In this document: positions 1 to 6,643 of the stretch, in pieces
How the letters are laid out: each line of letters starts with the position of its first letter
Position numbering within the stretch: the first letter of the stretch is position 1
Assembly: GCF_009604405.1 (NCBI RefSeq)
Contig: NZ_WEGK01000004.1
Location: 434,001-498,000, forward strand
Direction: 5' to 3'
DNA: 64,000 bases
Source: Nocardia macrotermitis
GTDB lineage: Bacteria; Actinomycetota; Actinomycetes; Mycobacteriales; Mycobacteriaceae
Made by a program: the position numbers and the translations under genes
Notes under the pieces: model-generated
The model's database searches: none
What the model saw: the letters and a program-made list of their open reading frames with translations, nothing else
Told to the model about the DNA's origin: nothing

Positions 1-374
1 CGGAGTACGAGTGCCTCGAAGCGGCCATGCAGGAGAACATCCAGTGCGGCGTCAGCACGATCGTCACTGCGCCATTCCTCAGAGAGTTCAATCAGCGAGG
101 CTGGTTCGAACGCACCGCGGCTTCTCTGGCAGCGGTCGGCGCGGATCTGTCGGTGGTTTGGGTCCAGTGCGATGCGGACTCGATGTACTCATACGTCAAG
201 CGACGGGGAGCGATCCGGGATACCTGGAAGCTCAACCACTGGAAGGAATACATCGACGGCGGTGTGAATGTGAATTTCCGCCCTCCGTGGCCTCACACGA
301 TCATCGCGAACAATCGCGATAGCGAACCCTTGCAGCTGCAAACCAAAGAGTTCCTTCACACACTGGCAAAGTAG
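1..374 (+). CDS. P-loop kinase-like protein, C-terminal part (5' truncated by window)
   Basis: The reading frame is open from base 3, so the start and the Walker A motif lie outside the window. The visible ~124 residues resemble the C-terminal half of predicted AAA-type small-molecule kinases. A hydrophobic Walker-B-like strand (STIVTAPF) is followed by a WVQCD strand and an arginine-rich lid with the RD-x2-KL-x2-W-x2-Y pattern (RDTWKLNHWKEY) often seen in these proteins. The stop lies 5 nt before the next gene, which indicates an operon with the guanylate-kinase-like and DapA-like genes. The substrate cannot be told from the sequence. Confidence 0.7.
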   Translation, partial: EYECLEAAMQENIQCGVSTIVTAPFLREFNQRGWFERTAASLAAVGADLSVVWVQCDADSMYSYVKRRGAIRDTWKLNHWKEYIDGGVNVNFRPPWPHTIIANNRDSEPLQLQTKEFLHTLAK

Positions 375-379
375 AGACC

Positions 380-916
380 ATGTCCGCAGCTGTCATCCTG
401 TACGGTCCGCCCACATCGGGCAAGGACACGGTCACCGCCGCACTGTCGACCGCCGATTCAGCCTATGTGCTGTTTCGGCGGCTGAAAGTCGGTGCCGGTC
501 GAACCGCTACGTACAGGATGACAACCGCGGAGCATGTAGCGGAATTGGCCGCCGCCGGAGACATCATCTGGAAGAACGAGCGCTACAACGCCGTCTACAT
601 TGTCGACCGGCCAGAGCTGGTCAACATTGTTGCGGCACAGCGAGTTCCGATCCTGCACCTTGGACAACCCGAAGCGATCAGCGCGGTATGCGCCGCAATG
701 CCCGAGATCAACTGGACAGTCGTCGAGCTGTGGTGCCCACGTGATGTGGCCGAACGGCGTATCCGAGATCGCGATACCGGCGATGTTGCCGAGCGCCTCA
801 CCGCGTGGGATTCGACCGTCAGACTCCCGGCAGACCTCGCCGAACTGAGCATCGATACCGCCGTTCATTCGCCCACAGAGGCAGCCGAGCAGATCCGGAA
901 AGTTGTTGCACTGTAA
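380..916 (+). CDS. guanylate-kinase-like P-loop protein
   Basis: 178 residues. The P-loop GPPTSGKDT sits at residues 9-17 at the very N-terminus. It is followed by an arginine-rich segment (RRLKVGAGRTATYR), an acidic/helical segment with AAGDIIWKNERYN, and a lid-like RDVAERRIRDRD stretch. This layout matches guanylate-kinase-type NMP kinases, though the usual GMP-binding residues are not obviously all present, so a different nucleotide or sugar substrate is possible. The stop overlaps the start of the next gene by one base (TAATG). It is the middle gene of a three-gene cassette; a housekeeping gmk would not be expected in such a setting. Confidence 0.75.
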   Translation: MSAAVILYGPPTSGKDTVTAALSTADSAYVLFRRLKVGAGRTATYRMTTAEHVAELAAAGDIIWKNERYNAVYIVDRPELVNIVAAQRVPILHLGQPEAISAVCAAMPEINWTVVELWCPRDVAERRIRDRDTGDVAERLTAWDSTVRLPADLAELSIDTAVHSPTEAAEQIRKVVAL

Positions 917-1635
917 TGGAATTCGATGTCATCGTGCCCGCGCTGAACCTTCGATCCGAAGATGGGAAGCTCGATCTCGGAGCCACCCGGCGCTATGCGA
1001 TTCGCGCAGCCGCTACCTGGGTCGATTCCTTCATCCTCTCTGGATCCACAACGCAAGGTCAGGCCATGTCAGCCGACGATCGAGCCGCGGTGATCGATCT
1101 CTGGCTCGAGGTCACCGAGCCGAGCCGAATCCTCGCATGTTGTTGGGAGGCAGAGGATTTCGTGCGAGCGAAAGATCGTTCTGTGACGCCAATGGCAGCC
1201 ATGAGGACTACCGATCAGGCGCACTCGTTGAAGTTTCTGCGGGAGCTGCCGAGCGGAGCGACCATCTACAGCCATCCGATGTTCGGCGGCCAGCTATTCG
1301 ACCCTGTTCTCGCACGCAGGGCCAGCGCACAGGGCGTTCTCCCCGCTGGCGGAAAACTCGCGAAAGTGAGCGCCAGCGCGATCGCCGAGATTCGGGCGGC
1401 AGTCGGCCAGGACTTCCGGCTATGGGACGGCTCGAGTCGAGACATCGTGGGTTCTGTCCGTGCTGGCGCGTCCGGAGTCGTCGCGACCCCGTTGAGCGCC
1501 TTCAGCGAGAATTTTCCGACACCGGACGTCGATTCCATCCAGTCCGCCGTCGATGTCGTGCAAGCAGATCTCGACGCGTTGCCATCACGAGCGACCCGTG
1601 CCGACGAGCTGCTACGTCGCGCTGTCGAAATCTGA
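916..1635 (+). CDS. DapA/N-acetylneuraminate-lyase-fold protein, short form
   Basis: 239 residues from the ATG that overlaps the previous stop; an upstream in-frame start would run far into the previous gene. Recognisable DHDPS/NAL-family features are LSGSTTQGQAMSADDR (residues 41-56; family G-T-T-G-E loop then a helix), Tyr118 in IYSHPM (family Y-N-x-P), Lys147 or Lys150 in GGKLAKVS (the Schiff-base lysine region) and GASGVVATP near 184. It is about 50 residues shorter than typical DHDPS, mainly at the C-terminus. Family members are class I aldolases or lyases acting on pyruvate-like substrates. The pairing with two kinases is unusual and the substrate is unknown. Its 3' end overlaps the convergent regulator gene by 24 bp. 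Confidence 0.72.
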   Translation: MEFDVIVPALNLRSEDGKLDLGATRRYAIRAAATWVDSFILSGSTTQGQAMSADDRAAVIDLWLEVTEPSRILACCWEAEDFVRAKDRSVTPMAAMRTTDQAHSLKFLRELPSGATIYSHPMFGGQLFDPVLARRASAQGVLPAGGKLAKVSASAIAEIRAAVGQDFRLWDGSSRDIVGSVRAGASGVVATPLSAFSENFPTPDVDSIQSAVDVVQADLDALPSRATRADELLRRAVEI

Positions 1636-2475
1636 TCGCGCAGTGCCGTTCCGACGACTTGCGAGCGCTGCTGCGACGATATCGCGCGCATCGGCCCCGT
1701 AGACTGCCTGCTTTGTCAGAACGTCGAAAGTCTTCTCGTACAGCGCGATCTCGCGCGGCTGCGAGATGGTCAGTTCAGCCGTGATTGTCTCGACCAGTAC
1801 ACGCCGACGATCAAACATGCAGAAATTCGATTGCGGCACAATGTATTCCGTCCGCGACGGTATGACGCCGACGACGACGCGGGGCAAGGTCATCGCAATC
1901 AGAAGCCGATCCAGCTGTCCGAGCATGATGTCGTCGTTGCCCACGGTGGTGTGCAGGACCTGCTCTGCGATAACGAAGCTGAAACGATGGTTTCCGCGAT
2001 AGAGAACGTGCTGCCGCTCCAGGCGGGCCGCGAGCATGCTGTCCAGGTCGTCGGTCGAATCGTGGTAGAACTCGAGCACCTTCATCAGCAGCGCTTCCGC
2101 ATAATCCGGAGTTTGCAACAATCCTGGTACCACCCACGGCTCGTACCAGCGCATGAGCCGTGTCTCAGCCTCCCAGGCAATGGATTGCCGCTGCCGAACC
2201 GGCAACCGCATCCGCTTGGTTTCGAGGTACGCGGCTTGGACATTCCGGAGGGTCGCGATCAGGTCTGATACCTGGTCTTGCGCATCGCACGACGCACACC
2301 AATCCCGGATATCGTCCTCGGTCGGAGTCTGCTGTCCGAGTTCGATCTTCGACATCTTCGACCGCGGCCAACCATGAGCTTCGGCCACCGCTCGCGCCGT
2401 CAGACCAGCATCCCGCCGAATCTCCCGCAGTCGCCCGCCGAGAAGCTGCCGCCCTTGCTGCGCCGGGTCCGTCAT
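1612..2475 (-). CDS. XRE-type regulator with DUF5753 (Scr1-like antitoxin-type regulator)
   Basis: 287 residues. A helix-turn-helix at about residues 12-68 (LREIRRDAGLTARAVAEAHG...SKMSKIELGQQ) is followed by the DUF5753 effector region from about residue 100 (MRWYEPWVVPGLLQTPDYA) to the end. Family knowledge: such proteins, named after Streptomyces Scr1, usually act with a small DUF397 partner (Scr2) in toxin-antitoxin-like or developmental regulation. Here the immediate upstream gene is a DUF6879 gene (ATGA overlap, 4 nt); a DUF397 gene lies 2 kb away on the other strand. It overlaps the DapA-like gene tail to tail. Confidence 0.88.
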   Translation of the reverse strand: MTDPAQQGRQLLGGRLREIRRDAGLTARAVAEAHGWPRSKMSKIELGQQTPTEDDIRDWCASCDAQDQVSDLIATLRNVQAAYLETKRMRLPVRQRQSIAWEAETRLMRWYEPWVVPGLLQTPDYAEALLMKVLEFYHDSTDDLDSMLAARLERQHVLYRGNHRFSFVIAEQVLHTTVGNDDIMLGQLDRLLIAMTLPRVVVGVIPSRTEYIVPQSNFCMFDRRRVLVETITAELTISQPREIALYEKTFDVLTKQAVYGADARDIVAAALASRRNGTARSDFDSAT

Positions 2476-3005
2476 CGCCCGCCATCACCGGCGGCGTACT
2501 CGGCGTACGGAATTCCACACGCCCAGACTCGATCTCGAATATCACCAAGGTGCGAGACGATCGCAGGATCAGTCGTCGTGGCCAGCCCCGCGCCCGCACC
2601 GCCCGGCGTGAAGACGCTGAAGGCTACCAGCCCATCATCAAAGATCCACCAGTCGTCTCTACCCAACGCCTCCTCGGCCACGGTGTGCCGCGGTATGTAT
2701 CGGATATCTTCGCCCGCAGCAGCATTCAACCGTGCGATGGCAAGTGCAAATCGTGTGTAATCGGTGTGCGGCTCAGTGACGACCCTCATACGTCGAATCG
2801 TCTTACCCTGGCGGGTCATTTCGCGGACAGCGGCTCCCCAGCCGTCGTACCACCATGCGTAGTCATCGGATTCGCCCGCGAGAAACCGCCGTAGCGGTTC
2901 GTCTTCTTCAGGAGTCGTGTAGGTGTCCTGGAGTTCGAGATGAACCGCTACGGTCCAATTCTCACGGAAGAGGCGGTTCGCATCCTCGCCGTGATGCAGA
3001 AGCAT
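2472..3005 (-). CDS. DUF6879 family protein
   Basis: 177 residues, acidic and rich in aromatic residues. It has the usual family layout: an N-terminal F-R-E-N-W helix, a W-W-Y-D-G-W cluster, a central RRMRVVTEPHTDYTRF segment, and a C-terminal D-D-W-W-I-F-D-D-G-L-V-A strand pair. The function of the family is unknown; it occurs next to XRE/DUF5753 regulators in actinobacteria, as here (4-nt overlap with the regulator). The start has a clear AGGAG 9 nt upstream, although the gene then overlaps the preceding gene by 44 nt. Confidence 0.8.
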   Translation of the reverse strand: MLLHHGEDANRLFRENWTVAVHLELQDTYTTPEEDEPLRRFLAGESDDYAWWYDGWGAAVREMTRQGKTIRRMRVVTEPHTDYTRFALAIARLNAAAGEDIRYIPRHTVAEEALGRDDWWIFDDGLVAFSVFTPGGAGAGLATTTDPAIVSHLGDIRDRVWACGIPYAEYAAGDGGR

Positions 3006-3312
3006 CGGGTCGAATCTCCTGTCCTACGGGGACTTCCACGGCCAGCTCGTGAGCCGGGATGTCCATCTGCGCCAACGTCTCGGCGTCGACGACCGGCCGA
3101 CCACTCAAGGTGAAGGTGCCGTGTCCTGTATCGGTTAGCAGAGTACCCAGGCAGGTACCAGGCTCGAGAAACTGCAAGAGCCTGTGCGGAATCTCGATTT
3201 GGTTCGGAACATCGGTTCTCCACCCTTGAGACACATATGTGCCCTCGTCAGAGGCATACAGTGTCGGCGATTGCTGACCGGTCGTGTTCTTACCGAGGAA
3301 TTTTAGACGCAT
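2962..3312 (-). CDS. small conserved actinobacterial protein of the DUF6879/XRE cluster
   Basis: 116 residues from ATG 3312 (MRLKFLGKN). A longer in-frame start at 3390 is possible, but the conserved N-terminus I recognise in this family begins with MRLKFLGK. The protein has a conserved core (SPTLYASDEGTYVSQGW, IEIPHRLLQFLEPGTCLG, GTFTLSGRPV, LAQMDIPAHE). It looks like a small beta-rich domain; its function is unknown. First gene of a minus-strand three-gene unit with DUF6879 and the XRE regulator. Confidence 0.72.
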   Translation of the reverse strand: MRLKFLGKNTTGQQSPTLYASDEGTYVSQGWRTDVPNQIEIPHRLLQFLEPGTCLGTLLTDTGHGTFTLSGRPVVDAETLAQMDIPAHELAVEVPVGQEIRPDASASRRGCEPPLP

Positions 3313-3404
3313 GCGGGAACTCCCTGTCCAGTGCGTTTCGAGTGATTTCTTACAACTACCATGATCCCATATACAGGGAAAAATCGGCAATGATCGAACA
3401 AATA

Positions 3405-3427
3405 TCGAGAAACTTCGAGAAACTTCG
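3405..3427. repeat. short tandem repeat upstream of the DUF6879 unit
   Basis: The 10-mer tcgagaaact occurs twice in a row, then a third partial copy (tcg). It lies about 95 bp upstream of the minus-strand gene starting at 3312. Possible regulator binding site; no functional evidence. Confidence 0.4.
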
Positions 3428-3440
3428 TAGCGACGGGCAA

Positions 3441-3513
3441 CTAGTAGTCCATAGCGTCGATACCGGCACCCGGAACCGGTTCAACCTCCCCCTGGTTCCG
3501 GGTCGCCTACTAG
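3441..3513. promoter_or_regulatory. nested inverted repeat in divergent intergenic region
   Basis: The outer arms ctagtag (3441-3447) and ctactag (3507-3513) enclose inner arms acccggaacc (3468-3477) and ggttccgggt (3494-3503) with a 16-nt loop. Both arm pairs are perfect. The structure ends 21 nt before the ATG at 3535, so it could be an operator or a 5' UTR structure. Confidence 0.5.
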
Positions 3514-3534
3514 TCGACCCAAAGGGGCTTGAAC

Positions 3535-3852
3535 ATGACGCGGCCTACCGCAATCGGTTACCTCCGCCGTGACGTCTCCGGCACGCAGCAACCATGGGAT
3601 GAAACCCAAATACGCTCTCTTGCAGCACGTCTCGGATACACACTGACTCGAACAGTAGCCTTCAGCAACCACACCTCGATGCCAATCGCACAGCTACGCG
3701 CCGTAGTCGATCGTTTCGAGGCGAATGCGATCTTCACGCCCAGCCTCGAGCACTTCGAAGACCAGGAGCCGCCAGCAGAGTTGATTGCGGTCGCTGACGT
3801 CATCACTGTGCACGACGGCCACACCTACGCCCAACTCAACACATCGATATGA
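3535..3852 (+). CDS. small resolvase-N-domain-like protein
   Basis: 105 residues from ATG 3535, chosen because aaagggg ends 7 nt upstream; a TTG at 3529 is in frame but too close to that ribosome site. It begins AIGYLRRDV, like the first strand of serine recombinases (AIGYLRVS), and continues with a helix and strand (IRSLAARLGYTLTRTVAF). The catalytic Ser position and the DNA-cutting C-terminal parts are missing, so it is probably a non-catalytic Rossmann-like domain protein. It overlaps the next gene by 4 nt (ATGA), and the two proteins look distantly related. Confidence 0.6.
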   Translation: MTRPTAIGYLRRDVSGTQQPWDETQIRSLAARLGYTLTRTVAFSNHTSMPIAQLRAVVDRFEANAIFTPSLEHFEDQEPPAELIAVADVITVHDGHTYAQLNTSI

Positions 3853-4367
3853 GCGAAGACCGAACCGACCACTTCGCGACCACCGCGCCGGAGCCAACCG
3901 CGATCATCGCGATTCGACCGTCCCTGTGCGGGGAGATGTTCGAGTTCCGCCTGAAACAGCTCGAGCGCTACGCCGACCGTCTCGCTTATCGAGTACTGGC
4001 GGTGTTCGACACCGACAAGACTCCGAACCTGTGGCTCCCCATCACCAAATGGCAGCCTGACGCGGTAATCACCCTGGACGAGAATCACATTCAGCTCACC
4101 GAAGTAGCCCGGATAAGCGATGTGATCACACTCCTGCCCGAGGCCCAATACTCGCAGGGGCGATACGAACTACTCGATCCGAACAACGCAGGCGACGCCA
4201 ATCCGACTCTGCCACAACGGAATCCGGGTGCATCAGGGCTGGTCCCGCATCCCAACAGTATGCGACCAGTTCCGGCCCGTGCTGTGACCGCGACGGATTG
4301 GGGCCAGGTGCTGCGCATCCTCCTCGGTGTGCGCCGCGCACGCACTACGGCCCCGCCGACCGCATAA
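3849..4367 (+). CDS. hypothetical protein related to the preceding small protein
   Basis: 172 residues. The first ~110 residues repeat the layout of the gene before it: a helix then LAYRVLAVFDT, then QPDAVITLDENHIQLTEVARISDVITLLPE, comparable to EANAIFTPSLEHFE...LIAVADVITVHDG. The C-terminal ~60 residues are Pro/Arg-rich and probably disordered. No catalytic motif is visible. Translationally coupled to the upstream gene (4-nt overlap). No function assigned. Confidence 0.55.
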   Translation: MSEDRTDHFATTAPEPTAIIAIRPSLCGEMFEFRLKQLERYADRLAYRVLAVFDTDKTPNLWLPITKWQPDAVITLDENHIQLTEVARISDVITLLPEAQYSQGRYELLDPNNAGDANPTLPQRNPGASGLVPHPNSMRPVPARAVTATDWGQVLRILLGVRRARTTAPPTA

Positions 4368-4459
4368 GCCCCCAGCACCTCTACCCCGTAGACGACCGGC
4401 CTCGATCGGGGCCGGTGATCAATAGCGGCCCGACGCCGCCCGACCGATGGGACATCCAC

Positions 4460-4681
4460 ATGCACAACACCTTCGCCGAAAACGCCGCACAGCTGCCCAC
4501 CAAGGTTCCCTTCCGCAAGGCCACCGCGTCCGTTCCGAGCGGCAATTGCCTGCACGTGGCAACCCTCGAGAACGGCAACATCGCAATCCGGCAGTCGGAC
4601 CCGAACGGCCCGGCCATCATCGCCACCCCCGCCGAATGGACAGCCTTCCAGGACGGTGTCATCGCTGGCGAATTCCGCTGA
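4460..4681 (+). CDS. DUF397 domain protein (Scr2-like)
   Basis: 73 residues. The whole protein is the DUF397 domain: F-R-K-A-T-x-S near residue 18, SGNCLHVATLENGNIAIRQS, and the terminal PAEWTAFQDGVIAGEF. Family knowledge: DUF397 proteins are the small partner of XRE/DUF5753 regulators. Here the likely partner is encoded on the other strand at 1612-2475, not adjacent. The start is uncertain: GTG at 4415 is in frame, but ATG 4460 gives the usual family length. Confidence 0.8.
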   Translation: MHNTFAENAAQLPTKVPFRKATASVPSGNCLHVATLENGNIAIRQSDPNGPAIIATPAEWTAFQDGVIAGEFR

Positions 4682-4763
4682 CCGCACAGCCAGACTTGCT
4701 CGCCTCGGCCATTCGCAGCACGGTCGGGGCGAGCCCCATCCTCCAGCAGACTCAACGGAATCC

Positions 4764-5060
4764 ATGCCACTGCGACTGATTATCGCGCTCATCGCGATCT
4801 CCCTGACAATCCTCGCACTCATAGCCTTCATAGGCCGCACCCGACGTAGAGCCGAAGATCGAGTTCTGAAATCCCCTGTGGAACATGACACTCCAGACTT
4901 TCCGCTCACCATCGCTGGAGCAATCGCCGTGATAGAAGATCATGACTGGTGCACAGCGGACACCTGCATACGCAAGCACGTGGCTTACCAGACACTCGCC
5001 AACCGCCTGCACCGCCGACAGCCGGGAAGGGAGTACGGGCCTGCCCAGCCGCCCAACTAG
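4764..5060 (+). CDS. small membrane-anchored protein
   Basis: 98 residues. One hydrophobic segment at residues 3-23 is followed at once by RTRRR, so the N-terminus is out and the rest cytoplasmic. The soluble part has LTIAGAIAVIEDHDWCTADTCIRKHVAYQTLANRLH, with two cysteines five residues apart, and looks like a short helical domain. The start at ATG 4764 was chosen because the upstream in-frame sequence is polar and overlaps the DUF397 gene. Function unknown. Confidence 0.55.
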   Translation: MPLRLIIALIAISLTILALIAFIGRTRRRAEDRVLKSPVEHDTPDFPLTIAGAIAVIEDHDWCTADTCIRKHVAYQTLANRLHRRQPGREYGPAQPPN

Positions 5061-5124
5061 GTCTTCTGCTGTCGTTCTGAATCGACCACCTGTACAGTTG
5101 GACTGTCACGTAAGTGATGCTGGC

Positions 5125-5154
5125 GGTGAGGACGCCATGCACGACGCCCTCACC
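5125..5154. terminator. inverted repeat between convergent small genes
   Basis: ggtgagg (5125-5131) pairs with cctcacc (5148-5154), with two more pairs inside after one mismatch. It lies between the plus-strand gene ending at 5060 and the minus-strand small gene ending at 5163. Possible bidirectional terminator; no T tract. Confidence 0.4.
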
Positions 5155-5162
5155 TGGTGGGA

Positions 5163-5279
5163 CTACCTAGCCCGCAACCAGCGGACCAGCATGAGCGCCC
5201 CGGCGATCACGGCAAAGCCTCCAAGCATGATGCCGTAATCGACCGGGGCCTTGCTCTTTGCCCGGCGATGTTTCGCCAT
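5163..5279 (-). CDS. 38-residue membrane microprotein
   Basis: Short ORF with a very strong ribosome site (AAGGAGGTG, about 8 nt before the ATG at 5279). The product starts with a basic segment (MAKHRRAKSK) and then has one hydrophobic helix at residues 14-33 (YGIMLGGFAVIAGALMLV), ending with arginines. The strong Shine-Dalgarno, sensible topology and clean stop support a real gene. Function unknown; possibly a small regulator of a membrane protein or a holin-like peptide. Confidence 0.55.
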   Translation of the reverse strand: MAKHRRAKSKAPVDYGIMLGGFAVIAGALMLVRWLRAR

Positions 5280-5462
5280 CCCCACCACCTCCTTCCTGGG
5301 CGCGGTGTGTGGACCATGTCCACCGCCCCTCGGCTGGAGGTGGGCTCAGCCTACGCCACAGCACCGACCGGAACCGTTGGACCCCAAGCGATCCCGGAGT
5401 TCCCACGCTGTCCCAGCGAACGTCCGGCACTCAGCGTCGATCGGCCACCGTCCCGGCTTTCG

Positions 5463-5486
5463 TTCGCACCGCACGTACGGTGCGAA
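5463..5486. repeat. palindrome with 9-bp arms
   Basis: Arms ttcgcaccg (5463-5471) and cggtgcgaa (5478-5486) are perfect, with a 6-nt spacer. The size is that of a dimeric regulator site; it is about 185 bp upstream of the minus-strand microprotein gene. Confidence 0.5.
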
Positions 5487-5627
5487 GCATTGCCGAATTC
5501 CGCCATACAGGATCAAGAGCGGCAGCGGCCCTAGCGGGCCGCCGCCGCCGCGCTACGCCGCTCCGCTCGAAGCTCGCTGCACGGCGGCGCGTCGGCGGCA
5601 GCCCGCACACCCACGAATCCTGATCCC

Positions 5628-5745
5628 GGACAGCGCATTCCCTGTCCGCACGGACAGCACTGGCCACGGACAGCAGACCGGACTGTCCGACCACAGCCGA
5701 GTTCTCGGTCCGTCCAGCACGGACGACGTCGATCACCTGGACAGC
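5628..5745. repeat. GGACAG/CTGTCC iteron-like cluster
   Basis: GGACAGC occurs at 5628, 5652, 5668 and 5739; the reverse complement CTGTCC occurs at 5642 and 5683. Six copies of one hexamer within 118 bp form several head-to-head pairs with 8-9 nt spacers. Such arrays act as binding sites of replication, transfer or regulatory proteins; which one, if any, applies here is not known. Confidence 0.5.
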
Positions 5746-5783
5746 TTGGGCACAGCGGCTCCGCTTCGGTCGACGTGGCAGCA

Positions 5784-5897
5784 CGCGGACACCCGGCCTC
5801 TGGCCACGTAATTCAACGACCGAGCAGTGCTGGGCACGATGCGAGCCGTTCCCGGCTGACCTCCCGCAGTCGAGCACGAAGCCGCGGACACCCGGCC
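5784..5897. repeat. 15-bp direct repeat
   Basis: cgcggacacccggcc occurs at 5784-5798 and again at 5883-5897 within the gene-free stretch. Confidence 0.55.
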
Positions 5898-5976
5898 CGG
5901 TCGACTGGCTGTGGTTGCGAACCAGGAACTCATCGGAGCCGAAGTCCTCCTCGTCACAATCAAAGCACCACAACCT

Positions 5977-6014
5977 CGCTATTCGGCCCACGCCTCTCCC
6001 GGAACCGAATAGCG
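5977..6014. repeat. inverted repeat with 10-bp arms
   Basis: cgctattcgg (5977-5986) and ccgaatagcg (6005-6014) are perfect, with an 18-nt loop. Hairpin or operator of unknown use. Confidence 0.5.
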
Positions 6015-6383
6015 GAACGCTCGGACATGAATCATGGTGATATTCCTCGCACATTCCCGAGTACGGAAATCCGTGACGGATCAACAATTCGCCGCCACTA
6101 CCCAGCCTTACATTCCGCGGCTTTCAGTGCGCGATTCCCCCTTCCTCATTGCCTGATTGTCTCGCTCCAGCCAACCGCGTCAAGGGAAACGACACCCTTG
6201 ACCCGGCCGCCTTCCGCCGAGGATGACAAGTATGAGGAAGGCCGGGGAGAAGAAGTCTGGGGTGGCTCAGGAGGCGACCTACCGGCCAGAAAAGCCGTGC
6301 CCCCCACGTGCCCTAAGCATCAGATTTCAGCGGACAACGGCGGTCAACGCCGGGCAAAGGGCATTCGAGGAGATTAAACGAGA

Positions 6384-6418
6384 AATCCCCCTCGACCAGC
6401 AGATTTGCCGAGGGGGAT
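6384..6418 (-). terminator. terminator of the tRNA cluster
   Basis: On the minus strand, just past the 3' end of tRNA-Phe, 11-bp perfect arms (aatccccctcg / cgagggggatt) enclose a 14-nt loop. It is followed by TCTCGTTTAAT. Position and shape fit the end of the tRNA Glu-Asp-Phe transcript. Confidence 0.75.
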
Positions 6419-6422
6419 TGAG

Positions 6423-6496
6423 TGGCCAAGGCCGGGATCGAACCGGCGACCTTCCGCTTTTCAGGCGGACGCTCGTACCAACTGAGCTACCTGGCC
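6423..6496 (-). tRNA. tRNA-Phe (GAA)
   Basis: A full cloverleaf can be folded: acceptor GGCCAGG with CTTGGCC, D stem GCTC/GAGC, anticodon stem TCCGC/GCGGA with loop CTGAAAA (anticodon GAA), T arm GCCGG-TTCGATC-CCGGC, discriminator A. CCA is not encoded. Last gene of a three-tRNA minus-strand cluster. Confidence 0.95.
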
Positions 6497-6529
6497 GGAG
6501 GCACCCGAACGAATGCCAATACAGTCTTG

Positions 6530-6603
6530 CGACCCTGACGGGACTCGAACCCGCGACCTCCGCCGTGACAGGGCGGCGCGCTAACCAACTGCGCCACAGG
6601 GCC
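6530..6603 (-). tRNA. tRNA-Asp (GTC)
   Basis: The cloverleaf has anticodon stem CCGCC/GGCGG and loop CTGTCAC (anticodon GTC), T arm GCGGG-TTCGAGT-CCCGT, acceptor GGCCCTG with CAGGGTC and discriminator G. CCA is not encoded. It lies between tRNA-Glu and tRNA-Phe. Confidence 0.95.
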
Positions 6604-6643
6604 TTGCTCTACTACTGCGCTCTCAACGGTGTCACCACCGCCG

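Larger units (their letters stand above)
5280..6383. other. 1.1-kb stretch without a convincing gene
   Basis: Open frames exist on both strands, but none gives a recognisable or well-composed protein or has a good ribosome site. The stretch contains inverted repeats (5463-5486, 5977-6014), a cluster of GGACAG words in both orientations (5628-5745), a 15-bp direct repeat (5784-5798 and 5883-5897) and a very GC-rich CGG/GCC patch near 5530-5600. It separates the accessory genes from the tRNA cluster, where an element boundary could lie. Confidence 0.5.

Noticed and set aside
3237..3572. Plus-strand frame of 111 codons over the start of the DUF6879 unit
   Set aside because: It overlaps the conserved minus-strand gene and crosses the nested inverted repeat; no recognisable product.
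5431..6087. 218-codon minus-strand frame in the gene-free stretch
   Set aside because: Product is Arg/Ser/Gly-rich with no domain and no ribosome site; the sequence is better explained by repeats.
6423..6496. tRNA-Phe as an att site with a direct repeat to the left
   Set aside because: I found no second copy of the tRNA 3' end in 1-6420, so an attachment site is not supported within the window.
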